Under the pieces are notes generated by a model, which ran no database searches, had not been told where the DNA came from, and saw only the letters and a program-made list of their open reading frames with translations. From Escallonia rubra (taxonomy: Eukaryota > Streptophyta > Magnoliopsida > Escalloniales > Escalloniaceae), in contig JAVXUO010000938.1 in NCBI GenBank assembly GCA_033065855.1, positions 1 through 64,000 of the forward strand: a stretch of 64,000 bases of DNA, given 5' to 3'. Positions 45,936 to 57,793 of the stretch are shown here, in pieces; position 1 is the first letter of the stretch; every line of letters begins with the position of its first letter. Both the position numbers and the translations under genes were made by a program.

Positions 45936-46451
45936 AACTTTAAAAGAAAAAATACGTCACTAATTTATTTTCTCTCTCCTGACCTATATATTTTCTTCCC
46001 CTTCTTTCTCTAAAGGGTAGAATGAGAAACACATAAAATATGACCAATATCCTCAATCTTTGTGAACAAAAAAATATAAAGTGATCGAATTATGTGGGGT
46101 GGAGGGAGTGGTTTATAGCAACGTGCCACCTTGGATGGTGTTCCATTCCATATGGTGCACCGATTCTTGTATACAGAAGTAACTCTTTCAACAAATTATT
46201 GGGTGCATTTTCAAAGGTTGCTGAAACTTTTTACACGTTAGGTTTGTATGATTGGACATGATACAAATCTATATCTATATCTATATTGGATCGTGATCCA
46301 TTTCTAGCGCTAGCAGGTCCGCTATATAATGTAGCGGACGTAAATTATCGTCCGCTATATTATATAGCGGACGGCAAAACAGCGCTAACAATTCTGCTAG
46401 CGCTAGCAACGGATCAGCTCCCATCTATATTTATCTATACTTTAAATAAAG
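45582..46451. repeat. Local duplication, copy 1 (contains the small MULE)
   Basis: From TGATGTTCATTACTCTGGAC onward this matches 46954-47669 closely, except for the 135-bp insertion at 46288-46422 plus its target copy. It includes LINE-derived DNA and a flank with CCTTGGATGGTGTTCCATTC. Confidence 0.9.
46288..46422. mobile_element. 135-bp non-autonomous MULE related to the 1-8862 element
   Basis: The left end GGATCGTGATCCATTTCTAG and the reversed right end GGGAGCTGATCCGTTGCTAG continue into GCGCTAGCAG on both sides (23 of 29 bases match). Inside are two GTCCGC-N11-GCGGAC palindromes, 46317-46339 and 46350-46372. A perfect 9-bp ATCTATATT flanks both sides (46279-46287 and 46423-46431). The unoccupied paralogous site is at 47641-47649. 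The last 12 bases equal those at 8851-8862, tying it to the large element. Confidence 0.92.
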
Positions 46452-46953
46452 GAAAAACATGGTCTGCTGGCCATGGTAACATGAACAAAAATAGTAAGAA
46501 TGTTCTACATTGCAATACGTGTATGTAGTGGCAATCTTTGCACCAGTTGATAAGCTCCAACGGTCAAACTAAAACTTCCATCACGAAAACTTTCTCCATA
46601 ACGTACCAAACTAATTAGGGCTTTTCTTGGAGATTTTCTAGGGTTAGAAAACACTAGAAGCTGTCAATAACGTTTCTCCATAACGTTTTGTTTGAAAGTA
46701 GTAGGAACACTAGAAGCTGTCAATGGAGTGCTTCTTGAAGGTTTAGGTGGCAAGCATTGACTCAAAACAGTTGAATGGACATCATCATTGAGTTATGTTA
46801 AGCAAAACTGCACTTCTTTTTGGAAAAAGATTGTGAGCCGTCATGCACCCACGCACGAGTGACCGCATAGCTTAGCCACCATGAACCTTCCAAGAATCCT
46901 CCATATTTGTAGAAATTTTGCCAGTATGAACAAAATTAAATAAACCTAACATT
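46441..46953. repeat. Copy of a unit A spacer segment
   Basis: From about 46452 this matches 39410-39900 (for example TCTGCTGGCCATGGTAACAT) and, less closely, 58870-59370 in unit B. It lies between the two copies of the local duplication and has no coding content. Confidence 0.8.
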
Positions 46954-47669
46954 TGATGTTCATTACTCTGGACTTTTGAAGGATATTCATTTTGTCCTCA
47001 AAGAATATCACTTTATCCAGATATATTTTTGTACAAATGATCAGATCCAGATTGTTAAGGACAAAGCGGAGCAGCTTTTGACATCATCTGCAGGGATAGT
47101 GGACTCCTCAGCGCCTCCTCAATCCTGACGTTTGCAACTTTTACTGCTCTCCTTTTATCTATTTTCGTCGTCTTATAACTCTTACAAACTTTCGATATGG
47201 TTGTAATACTTTACTATAACTTTTCTGCCCATGGAAAGTAGTTTCGCTACTCTTGTATCCATGGATGATTTACCCCCTCCCCTATATATATCATCATTCT
47301 CATGTTTAACTTTTAAAAAAAATACACGTCACTAATTTATTTTCTCTCTCCTGACCTAATTTCTTCTACTTCTTTCTCTAAAGGGTAGAATGAGAAACAC
47401 ATAATATATGACCAATATCCTTAATCTTTGTGAACAAAAAAATATAAAGTGATTGAATTATGTGGGGTGGAGGGAGTAGTTTATAGCAACGTGCCACCTC
47501 GGATGGTGTTCCATTCCATATGGTGCACCGATTCTTGTGTACAGCAGTAACTCTTTCCACAAATTATTGGGTGCATTTTCAAAGGTTGCTGAAACTCTTT
47601 ACACGTTAGGTTTGTATGATTGGACATGATACAAATCTATATCTATATTTATCTATACTTTAAATAAAG
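46954..47669. repeat. Local duplication, copy 2 (empty MULE site)
   Basis: Matches 45582-46451 without the 135-bp insertion. The single target sequence ATCTATATT is at 47641-47649. A further partial copy of the right-hand portion (GCAACGTGCCACCTCGGATG) is at 47925-48090. Confidence 0.9.
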
Positions 47670-47924
47670 GGAAAAATGGTTTGGTGTTACACCTTTTTAA
47701 TGTTACATAACTACCTATCTAGAATGGTGATAAGTGGCATTTTATAACTTTTTCTTGAAAACTTCACAAAACAATAGGGTAAATAGTGAAGAATTACTTT
47801 TAGTTTTTATAATATAAAATTTATTTTACCTAATGTGATAACAAATACTATTTTTAAACAGGATTTTATATTATTAATTTTAATTTTGCACACGCATTGC
47901 GTGTGCCACGGCGTCTCGAATTAT

Positions 47925-48090
47925 GTGGCGCGGAGGGAGTAGTTTATAGCAACGTGCCACCTCGGATGGTGTTCCATTCCATATGGTGCACCGATTCTTG
48001 TATACATTATTGGGTTCATTTTCAAAGGTTGCTGAAACTCTTTACACGTTAGGTTTGTATGATTGGACATGATACAAATATATATATCTA
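47925..48090. repeat. Third partial copy of the local duplication
   Basis: Repeats the segment ATTATGTGGCGCGGAGGGAG through GACATGATACAAATATATAT with a small internal deletion. Surrounding DNA (47670-48420) is AT-rich and holds nothing else I recognise. Confidence 0.8.
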
Positions 48091-48420
48091 TATATATATT
48101 TATACTATATATAAAGAGAAAATTTCTTTTGATGTAACATTTTTTTGGTATTATCAACTACTTATTTAGAACGGTGACAAGTGGCATTCCCAGAAATTTA
48201 TCAAAAAATGACACAAAAATACAAATCTTCAATGGTAAATAACTACCTATAATTATGTTTTCATAATTTAAACTTCATTAAGAAAAATATAGTTAAAATA
48301 AATTATAAAACCCAAACTTGATATTACAAAAGTATCATATTGCTAACTTTATCTTTACACATGTTTGGTTTTTAACAATTTCAAATTCATTAAAAAATTG
48401 TAGTTAAAAATAAATTTAAG

Positions 48421-48590
48421 TTTGATAGGATGATAGCTGTTTTAAGTTTAAAAACCCAGCGCTTGGAAAGACGCAAACTGCCTGTTAACTGTTTTCCATC
48501 CCAGGACAAGGCTTGGATACTTGATAGCAGCATCAAGGAGTTAGCCATGGTTGTTAAGTTGTCATTGTCCCTTCCTCTGGTTCTCTTCAT
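48421..48590 (-). pseudogene. ZAT-like zinc-finger pseudogene (third copy)
   Basis: From ATG 48590 it reads MKRTRGRDNDNLTTMANSLM, matching the start of the intact copies (MKRGRDG...SLTAMANCLMTLS). It then loses similarity after about 23 residues: both zinc fingers and the EAR motif are absent. Upstream DNA (48600-48820) keeps promoter features, including GTTGATAAGGTGGGAAGTAC and TTCAGTTGAC. It is a truncated duplicate and could not act as a DNA-binding protein. Confidence 0.8.
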
Positions 48591-48830
48591 GCCTAAATAT
48601 TGTTTTTAACACAGCATCAGGTCTTCTTGTGGGATATTAAAGTTGGAGTAATGTGAAACAGGATCAGGTTTGTGTGAAGAAAACAAGACAGCTGAACTAT
48701 CGAAGTGTACAATGAGCAATGAGACTTGCATGGAGTTTTGTACAATAAAGGTTGATAAGGTGGGAAGTACTGGCTTTTCAGTTGACAATCATGCTATTAT
48801 GAGAAAACTGCCCTTGTTTTTCTGATGGGA

Positions 48831-49610
48831 AAGGAAGTTAGGAAAAATTTTGACCGCAACTCAGTGGATCCTTTGGACTTGGGGGGGGTTTGTGGGTGTG
48901 GGGGAGCCGTTCGTTACGAAGCTGTATTTGTCACTATAGATGCGACAACGCAACCTCTTAGCGCAAAAGGAATGGGGTTTCTAGAGGTGAACTACACCTT
49001 AGAAATCCTACTGAGAATGTTAATTCGCGATCTTTTATTGGTACTTGTGGCAAGTATCGTGAACTTGTCACTAAAGGTGCTACTAAAAGTCTCACCAATT
49101 ATTCGTCACTAAAATGGAGGCTTTGTGGCTAATAGTCTTCTAACATTTCTGGCTGGGGCATCAAGTCAAGTAGTACTAGTAGCAATAGCAATATATGAAA
49201 GCGTGTGAGGCCATTGACCACCCAAATCGTGACAAACGTTGATCAGCCTCCATGTGAGTCGTGAGCTAGAGCTGAGCCAACCTTTAATTACCAAGAATAT
49301 CTTCCAGCTTCTAGATAATTTCTACTGTTTGTCAAGGCACGTTTTCTGGGTTAGAACAATGCATTAGACGAGACACAAACGGGGAACACAAGCTATCATT
49401 GAATTTTGTAAAGTTCAAATATGCTACTTAAAAGAAAGTTCAGGCAGCGTTTGATCATTATTTGTATTTTCGATCTTAGAATATTATCTTTTCTTTCTCA
49501 AATTTTTCATTCCAAGTATGATAACTAACTGTTTGACACTATTAAAATGAGGCGCATGACTGCTGAGTGTAAATTAAGAGTTGGTGACGGCAGAGTGTAA
49601 ATTAAGATTT
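48831..49610. other. Intergenic region
   Basis: No gene recognised. A short G-rich run occurs at 48882-48905. Confidence 0.4.
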
Positions 49611-50845
49611 GGGATAATTTCATTTTAGTCCCTTATACTTTACGCGGCTTTTTATTATCGCCCTTATAGTTCAAAATATTTGAAACTAGTCCTTGTACTA
49701 TTTGCAATCATTAAACAAGCCCCTCTATTAGTTTCTCCCGTCCAAAATTACCACGTGACAGACACGCGGTCTATTTTTTTAGGGCAGTTCTGTCAAGCCA
49801 TGCAAAATGATGAGAGAATTGTTTAGGGGAATAGAATAAACACCACCATGAAAAACCACCGCCAACCACCACCGTCAAAACAAAAAGCCCCGCCAACCAC
49901 CACATCGAAACTGAGAGCGCCGCCAACCACCATGATCCAAACCCCGACCACCCTAATTTATGCCCAAAAACCAAGGTAAATGCCATCACAACCATTCAAG
50001 GAAAATAACTTGTGCCCAAAAACCCAATAGCACCACATGCACCGTTGCCGTTATCGTCGTCGCTGCTGTTGCCAAGCACAACTATCAAAACCCTAAAACC
50101 TCATCCAATCTCCCTACCACCATCAATGCCTTTTTCAGCAGATCGAGTCGCCGGAAAACACTACTAGTGTAGCAGGGCAGCATCCCATACCACCAACACA
50201 TGCAACCACGACCACACTGCTACTATTAGACCCAACAGCACCACCGCTGCCGTTACCGCCACCACCATCAAAACCCTAAAATCTCGTCCAATCTCCCCAC
50301 CACCATGAAAGCCGTTTCCAACGGAGTCGCTGGAAACACTACTAGTGCAGCATAATATCATCCAATACCACCAACACGTGCCACCTCCGCCACACCGCTA
50401 CTATTGGACTCAACACCACCACCGACGGAACTAAAACACCTGATTCCACCATCCCTTCCCGGCGATGTCATCAATGTTCAGATCAGTGGCTTTCCGTCGA
50501 CCATGGTAAATTGAAGTGGAAACAAAAATCCAGCGAGTATTTTGAGAACATGAGGTGGTCAAAGAATGGAGGTGCTTGGTAGCGGCAGTGCTTGGCAGAT
50601 GGTGGATGTTGGTCTGTGTTAGACTTGGATTAGGCAAATGTCTAGGGCATTTAGAACGAGTGGACAAAAATACCCCAAAAAAGTGATCATGTGCCTACCA
50701 CGTGATCATTTTAGACAGAAAATGCTAACATAAGGACTTAATTAATGACAGAGCATAATATATAGATCGGTTTCAAAGATTTTAAACTATAGGGACAAAA
50801 ATAAAAAAACCGGTAAAGTATAAGAGACTAAAATGAAATTATCCC
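49611..50845. mobile_element. MULE-like inverted-repeat element, about 1.2 kb
   Basis: The left end GGGATAATTTCATTTTAGTC and the reversed right end GGGATAATTTCATTTTAGTC are identical for 20 bases and continue CCTTATACTTTAC against TCTTATACTTTAC. Flanks TTAAGATTT and TTAAGAGTT match at 8 of 9. The interior is CCACC-rich with two near-repeats (50050-50170 and 50225-50345). No transposase. Confidence 0.8.
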
Positions 50846-51059
50846 TTAAGAGTTTGAAGTGTTCAAGTAAAGTAACCTTAAGAGTTTGAAGTGTCCGAGT
50901 AAAGTAATCTTACACGGTTGATGCTACGTACATACCTATATTTTTTTGACTATTTGACACTATTAATATGAGGCATGACTGCTACTGACTGTAAGTTAAG
51001 ATTTTAAAATGTCCAAGTAACCTACAGATCAGTTGGTGCTACATACATACCTATACGTT

Positions 51060-51530
51060 TATCCTTTGTCAACTACGGTTTCTACCGAAACATTGGACAC
51101 AATACAAGCCTAAATGCTGAAATGTGGGGAATTTACAGAGGATTCACTACCATCAGAGAGAGAAATTGGCAGAAAGCGACTATTGAGACTGACTCCACTT
51201 CTGCACTGCAATTAATCATGGAACAAGAGATACAGCACAATTTGTACCAAAAAAAGAGATACAGAACTACCCCCTCAGAGCTATGGTGGAGAACTGCAGG
51301 ACAATCATTAAACAAATAGGAAGCGCCATAACCCACACAATGCGTGAAGGAAACCAATGTGCAGACTACTTGGCGAATCTAGGTGTTAAACAGAATAGGC
51401 AATATGTATACACTAGTGAAGCACCTAGAGATTTGAACAGCCTTCTTATGGCTGATTTGTATGGAGTGGCTTTTGTGAGGCCCTCCAAATAAACTATCTT
51501 TTATCTTTCCTTTGTACCAAAAAAAAAAAA
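51060..51530 (+). mobile_element. LINE RNase H remnant with poly(A)
   Basis: Plus-strand frames give NTSLNAEMWGIYRGFTTIRE, IETDSTSALQLIMEQE and, after a frameshift, THTMREGNQCADYLANLGV, an RNase H (RVT_3-like) module with its E and D residues. It ends TTTGTACC followed by an A-run at about 51515-51530. The rest of the element is missing. Confidence 0.8.
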
Positions 51531-52600
51531 AATATACGGAGTCAATTGGTTAGAAATGCATAACAATAATTGTTATCATTATTTTGAATTCTCGTGAGTG
51601 CATGAGAATGGCAGTGTATGATATCAACCTTACCCGCGGGCTGTCAACTAGTATTGGAATGCCCCTTTGCAATGATTATAAAATACTCATTTAAATAACA
51701 TAATAGTACAACAAAAAATGATTTTCACGTACAACGATGATTTTCAGACGACACATAGCCTCACCGGAGGTCCACGAAGCGACAATAAAGGGAATTGAGA
51801 GGATCTCCAGTGATTATGATTTTATATTTACATACTGAAGCATAGTTTGCTATATTGGAAAACATTATGCTTAATTACAACATGTTTTAGTTTTATACAA
51901 ATCCGATTGAGAAATTTCTCATGCACATTCACAACTCTTCTTTCTTACCAAAAAGCTCACGAGATTAATATATTCTCGTGTAAAGAATTTTTTATTTCGT
52001 TTCTTAACGGTTCTATATGCAACAAATTCACGGTAGTTGAAAGAGCTTAGTCGATTTTTATCCAGTGATAAATCATAATTAAGGTAAGTCACTTCAAAAA
52101 GTCTTCATCCTTGTGAATTGTAAATCAACGTGCTTGCACAATTGTTGATAAATTCCAACTAATGAAAGTCAAAGACTCAATTGCACGCATTGTATCGTTC
52201 TCTCATTTCTTGAAGTATATCTCTCCTATGTATATAGGACATTGATGGTGAACAACTTAATTAAACAAACAAGCAACCCATTTATGAAATTTGTGCTTAT
52301 AATCCTTTACATTTCATAGGATAAAGCCCACAACCAAATCTCTCTCTCTCATCCCCTCCCCCCCCCCCAAACACACACACACACACAAAAAACCTCCCTC
52401 CAATTTTTTCTTTTATTGGTGTGGCCTTAAGCTAGAAAGGTTGCTTTGTTCGAATTAATTAATAGGGTTAGATTGTTTAAAGTGAATTTAATATAGATGG
52501 TATTGTGTCACTGCGTACGGAGGTCTCTAAAATGTCAGCATCAGGTAGGAGGGGTTTAACCGAATTGGATTTGGATGACAACCACTTACAATTGTTCCCT
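51531..52600. other. AT-rich intergenic DNA
   Basis: No gene seen. A C10 tract followed by (CA)n lies at about 52359-52387. Confidence 0.4.
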
Positions 52601-53524
52601 TGAATTTGTTACATCGAACTTATCAGCTGTTGCCGAGGAAAGATGGTTCGCATGCCACGTGAGGTGCCACAAAGGATGCAGTCTGCGTTGGCTTCCAAGT
52701 AGACAAAGTGGGAGACAGCAAGGATGGAGTAAGGGCTGAGAGCAAGGCTCCCCAGACAGGCCGCGAGGGCTGACAGTGCCGCGCAGGCAGGGTGACGACG
52801 AACAGGGCTAGCGGTCGACAGTCCGTGTCAAGGGTGCAGCGTCAAGAGTCCGATGTCAGGGGTCCAAATGTGTTTCTCTCACTAGAACTCCAGAGAGAAT
52901 GGATTTTAGAGAGAGAAAGTGAAATGTGGAAATGAGGGAGAAGTCCCTGAATAAGCTCCAGAATCCACTATATATAGGCACAAATATGCGCGTGTCATCA
53001 GCCGACACGTGTCGTCCTCTGGGAGTGACATGTCGCCGTAGGGGGTCTCGCAGTCTTGATTGTCCGTCGAATTGCCGGTCCCCGAGTTCGTGCCGCCCTG
53101 CCCTTACAGCGTCCCTCTGCCTGTCTGAGGAGACTGACCACACTGCGGTAGCATAGTCAGAGTAGCCCGTTGCCCCAGCCTCCAGTCCAAGCCCTTACTG
53201 AATCCCACGAGATGCGTCAAGAGACGCGCGGAGATCCTGACAGCGACGAGGGTTGCCCCTGCAGCCAACTGCCAGGCGGACTAGGCGCGATGCCCTCCGA
53301 GGACCTGCTCCCGTCCCGGAGTGACCCGGGGGTCATTGCCTTGGCGGTGCCGATGATCAATGATAACATGAGCGCACATGCTCACAGCTTGATACTCAGA
53401 GTCCGTGGCGAGGGGTCCTCGTGCCGGAGCACTACGAGCGGAGCCCCCCGTGAGTCCGTCGGGTGATTGTGCCGGCGATGGCCTTAGGGTTGTAAGCCCA
53501 TCCTTGTTACGAAGGCCGGAGCCT

Positions 53525-54000
53525 CCAGTTGATTGTGCTGGCGAGGGCCGGAGCTCGTCGGTTGATTGTGCTGGCGAGGGCCGGAGCCCCGTCAGTTTGA
53601 TTGAGCCGGCGAGGGCTTCATGGTTGCGAGCCCGCGAGGGCCGGAGCCCGTCGGTTGATTGTGCTGGCGGGGGCCGGAGCTCCCGGTTGATTGTGCTGGC
53701 GAGGGCCGGAGCCCCCGGTTGATTGTGCTGGCGAGGGCCGGAGCCCCCGGTTGATTGTGCCTGCGAGGGCCGGAGCCCGTCGGTTGATTGTGCTGGCGAG
53801 GGCCGGAGCCCCCGGTTGATTGTGCCTGCGAGGGCCGGAGCCCGTCGGTTTGATTGAGCCGGCGAGGGCTTCATGGTTGCGAGCCCGTCCCACCGCGAGG
53901 GCCGGAGCCCCGTCAGTTGATTGTGCCGGCGAGGGCTTCATGGTTGCGAGCCCGTCCCGCCGCGAGGGCCGGAGCCCCGTCACTTTGATTGAGTCGGCGA
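53525..54000. repeat. Minisatellite, about 30-bp units
   Basis: More than ten units of TTGATTGTGCTGGCGAGGGC plus CGGAGCCCC; variants include TTGATTGAGCCGGCGAGGGC followed by TTCATGGTTGCGAGCCCG. Very GC-rich. Confidence 0.9.
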
Positions 54001-54094
54001 CAGAGCGTCGCGCTACTGAAGATAGCGGGTGAGTGTTGTTGGAGCGAGAAGTCAGTGCCGCTCGGCAAGTTCCCCCCTTCGCAGGGCAATGGAG

Positions 54095-54226
54095 GCCGAC
54101 CCCCTCCTTAGGGGGGTGGCCGACCCCCTTACAAAGTGGGTGGCCGACCCCCTTCTTAGGGGGGTGGCCGACCCCCTTACAAAGTGGGTGGCCGACCCCC
54201 TTCTTAGGGGGGTGGCCGACCCCTCG
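54095..54226. repeat. Minisatellite built on GGGTGGCCGACCCCCTT
   Basis: About five units alternate between endings ACAAAGTG and CTTAGGGG. Each unit holds the palindrome-like GGGTGGCCGACCC, so hairpins are possible. Confidence 0.9.
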
Positions 54227-54555
54227 GGGGGGAAATGCACTTTCGATCGCCGTTTGAATGCTTAAGGCGCGGAGCACTTTGACCGAGCAATCTTGTTGAG
54301 CGATGTTGACCGCCAAATGGGTGACGTGTCGTGCCACTAGGATCTCTTAGCGGGCCCCGGGTGCGGTCCAGAATAGGTTATGAACATCAGCTTACCAAGC
54401 GAAGTAAGGAAGTCTCTCCTTGAATGTGGAATATTTCTCTGGACAGTTTCTATCTTCTATTTTTTTTTTCTTTTTGGTCTGAATGATAAGTAGTATTCTC
54501 GGGTCAATTTTGGCATCAATCGAGACGAGGGCGTGAGACGCGCGCATCAACTAGT

Positions 54556-56322
54556 TAAGACAAAATTCTTTGTTTAAATATTAGCTAATTTAGCTCCAAT
54601 ATTCCGTTGATTCTATGTCAAGGACATACTTTAACTCGTCATATCGCTTTCTAGATTAAGAATTATTTATCTTCCAAGGAGATAGATGCATATGGAGTCA
54701 AGTTAGGAAAACCAAGCTTTCCAGGATTGGAAACAACCTTTAAATTGTAGAATTGACTTTTTTGGGTTGTCATCACCTACCCATTCAAACTGGACCAATA
54801 CTTGCATGTTTAGGCGTTAAAGAAAAATCGTGAAATTCTTCGGAATCAAATTAAAGAGAATCCTCTCTAACTTAGAACCGTCGGTTCGTGGCTGTTCTTT
54901 ACTTTTTTTTAGTTACGAGACAATTTTGATTTCAACTTCTACGACGCACAAGATGAACGATGAACTATGAACTGTCAAGAATGAAAAAGAATCAAATTAT
55001 ACACGGTGGCGGAGAAAGCAGGTGGCACAAGTGGGCAGGTGCCATGATTAAGAAAAAATTGGGCCAATATTAAGTTGTTAGACGATTTTGCCCTCATTAG
55101 ATTATACATTTCCAAAACGTGGAGGCACCTTTGGTCCTTTCAACAAATATTCAAAGAAGCCAGATATGGTTTTTCTTTCGTTGATTCGTGTTCCTTTCTC
55201 CAAATCAATTCTTGAACCCTTTGATAATTCCAAAAGCAAAGAGTAATAAGTTTGGGTCTATGCCTCTATGGGTCGTAAATGTGGAAATTAAGGATTGGAC
55301 ATAGTTGTTGAAATTGGGGATTGCGAATTTAGACAGTGCAAAGATGGTACACCAAAAAAAAAAAAATACCCGCATATCTAAGAAATAAGTAGATCAAAGA
55401 GTCTTCCATCTTTTAGTCAAACTGAACTTTTGGTTTTATTAGTTAATTTATTTTTTCTTTTGTCGACATACATCTTTGAGCTTCCCTTTTTCTGTTCAAA
55501 TTTCTTTTTGCATTCTTGCGAGAAGATTTCTAGTCTCGCAACATCTAGTATCAATATGTATTTACTTAGCTTCTTCTTTTTTTTTTTTTGTCTTGAACTG
55601 TTAATTTTGAACTTCAATAAGCATGGTCGAGACTTGATTGTGCAACTCAGTAGGAGATAATTTATGGACGGTAGTGGGGACACTGAGATTAAATTATTTT
55701 TTTTATACTATGGAAAATGATGTAATTACAAGCAGTTTCAAAAGATGAGAAACATTTATATAATTTCACTGTTGAAAATAAAATTTAGGTCGTTTTCGAA
55801 CCTTCTTCATTCATTTTGTGGCCATCTTGTATTCTATTTCCTCTGCCACCCATCATCTAGATAATCGCAGAAGTACATACCGACATTTAGCTGGAGGCCT
55901 GGAGCACGTTGAAACACGTCGGCAAAAACAACGAGAATTTTGACAAAAACACTGCTGTTTTGCCGTCCATGGACGTTCGTCCCATAATCGGGCAGAAGAC
56001 AAAACAAAAGTTTTTTTTTTTTTTGTTGTTGCCAAAACCCTTGTTTTTTTATTTCCATAATGGTATCGACAGAATAACAAACGCTTTTTTTGCCAAAATC
56101 AGCGCAATTTTTTTTTCCCAAGTGTTGGTGCCTCAACTTGGAGGATTTTGGCAACGGAGCTTTTGTCTTGCCATCCACTCCATTATGGAACGAACGCCTG
56201 TTCATAATGGCCGGACGAAAAAGAAAAAAAACAGAAGCTGATTTGCCAAAACCCGAAGTGAAATGAGGAGAGATACTCTGACCCTCTGCCAAACGCTATA
56301 ATGTACACTACACTGAATGCCT
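54556..56322. other. Intergenic region left of unit B
   Basis: AT-rich, with no supported gene. 54995-55100 contains GGTGGCGGAGAAAGC and may be a decayed transposon end. 55840-56290 has an open minus-strand frame of 152 codons with no domain I recognise; its repeated TTTTTTTGCCAAAA and CCATTATG...CATAATGG motifs suggest a transposon remnant. Confidence 0.4.
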
Positions 56323-56820
56323 TCATCCCAAAACAACGCCGAGCTGAAACTCCAAGCCATTCTCCAAAGGGGTCAAGTTCAAATCCAAGCACAAAACCCT
56401 CCTAAAGCTATTGGATTTCTTCACGAGAGGGAAGACTTGTTTGGTAGGCAAAGGCGTAGAAGGCTGGCTGATCTCATCCGACCCGGCTCTGTGGCGCCTC
56501 ATGTGACCTCCCAATGCTTGCCCTATCGCAAACTCTAGCCCGCAAATGGAGCACTCGTGCGTCTTCGGTTTAGCCGGCTGCGAGCAGCTGTTCAGATGCA
56601 AGTCCTCTCCCATCAGCCTCGGCTTCTTGTGACTCGCCCGGTGACCACCGAGCGCTTGGAACGACGGGAACTGCCGGTTGCATGTCTTGCACTCGAAGAG
56701 GCGCCTGGGAAAGTTGGTCATGGCGGCATCATACTCGCCTCCCCGAGAGAGCGTCATCAAGCAGTTCCCCATGGCTGTTATGCTATCAGCAGCCTCTCCA
56801 CCATCTCTGCCTCTCTTCAT
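56323..56820 (-). CDS. C2H2 zinc-finger repressor, ZAT11/12-like (copy B)
   Basis: Intronless, 165 aa from ATG 56820 (MKRGRDGG). It is nearly identical to copy A through both QALGGH zinc fingers and the LDLNL repression motif, with differences mainly in the N-terminal region (NFPRRLFE against SIPSRVFE). The last residues differ abruptly: FQLGVVLG then stop, in place of FQPGKVAAMVDCHL. The change coincides with the left edge of the duplicated segment, so this copy probably acquired a new 3' end at the duplication breakpoint. Fingers and EAR motif are intact, so repressor activity is likely kept. TATA and TTGACT boxes are preserved upstream. Expression may differ because the 3' UTR is new. Confidence 0.92.
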   Translation of the reverse strand: MKRGRDGGEAADSITAMGNCLMTLSRGGEYDAAMTNFPRRLFECKTCNRQFPSFQALGGHRASHKKPRLMGEDLHLNSCSQPAKPKTHECSICGLEFAIGQALGGHMRRHRAGSDEISQPSTPLPTKQVFPLVKKSNSFRRVLCLDLNLTPLENGLEFQLGVVLG

Positions 56821-56945
56821 GCCCAAAAACACCATGTGAAGATCAAATTCTAAGGAAAAACTAGGGTCTTAGCTCGCTCTTTGGGATGCTTTAGTGTGCA
56901 GAAAAGTGGGCTTTTGTTTGAATGTTGAAGGAAATGGGAGATCAT

Positions 56946-56994
56946 CTATATATAGGGTTGATAGGGTGGCGAGTATTGACTTGTTTAGTTGACT
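56946..56994 (-). promoter_or_regulatory. TATA box and paired W-boxes of zinc-finger copy B
   Basis: CTATATATAG (56946-56955) lies about 130 bp before ATG 56820, and TTGACT is found at 56976-56981 and 56989-56994. The arrangement matches copy A. Confidence 0.6.
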
Positions 56995-57776
56995 ATTATC
57001 GCAGACTTGAAATTAGGAGAATGCCCTCGCTCGTTGTGTGGGATATTGAGGTTTCATACATGGTGAGGCTGGTAATATCGGAAGAAGTTGGGGGTATAAA
57101 GTGAAAATAAGAAGGTGAGAAAATGTGAGCCGTCATGAACCACGCAAGCCTGACTGACTGACTCAGTACTAATTTCGTGGAATTTTCAGTCTTCTGGAAA
57201 AAGGGCTGTGGTGCTTTGTAGGGTGAACTCGGAAAGCGACCTAGTAAAGGAAATCCTAACACTCTTTGACTCTGAATTCCAGTGATTGGCGGCCTTTTAC
57301 TGCATAACACCTCATCATGCTAATATGTTTGTGTTTTCATTTGAAAATATTAAGCGGTGAATGAGGTGACTTGCACGAGTGGTAGTACTAAGTCCGCCTC
57401 TTCGAGTGCGTAAAAGACATACATATTTACCCTAAGAAAGAGGACTCGAAACATCTAAAAGCTTCATCTTGATATGGGCGAGATCTTACCAGTTCCAGGA
57501 ACGAAACTAAATCGCTATTTTTCAAGAACAGTTTTTGCTATAATCGGGGAAAAATTCCGCCGTTTCCCTAAGCAGGGAGGAAATATTGCCTCGAAAACTC
57601 AGGTAGTGTTTGAAATCTATTCCATTTTTCAGTTTTTTTTCCAGTTTTGTAAACTGAAAAAAATAAAAAATAATGCGTTTCGAACATAGTGTTCGTTTTT
57701 TTTTCTTTCAGTTTTTAAAACAAGGCTGTTTTTTAAAACTTCTATATTGGAGTTTTGGGTTTTGTTTTGAAACCGA

Positions 57777-57793
57777 CCCCCCCCCCCCCCCCC
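57777..57793. repeat. C17 homopolymer
   Basis: A run of 17 C in unit B with no counterpart in unit A at the matching place. Confidence 0.9.

Larger units (their letters stand above)
52601..54555 (-). repeat. GC-rich LTR-like region (possible solo LTR)
   Basis: GC-rich sequence unlike its AT-rich neighbours. Read on the minus strand, it has tandem repeats (54226 to 53525), then a TATA box CTATATATAGTGG near 52970 and a TCTCTCTCT-type leader, an arrangement like an LTR promoter. I found no target duplication, no clear TG...CA ends and no polyprotein, so it could instead be another non-coding repeat. Open frames in it are repeat-driven. Confidence 0.4.

Noticed and set aside
53281..54337. Long minus-strand proteins rich in PSPAQSTDGLRPS or VGHPPKKG repeats
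   Set aside because: Frames stay open because of GC-rich minisatellites; several frames are open at once.
55834..56292. 152-codon minus-strand frame next to zinc-finger copy B
   Set aside because: No recognised domain, lysine runs from A/T tracts, and overlapping open frames; probably transposon-derived.
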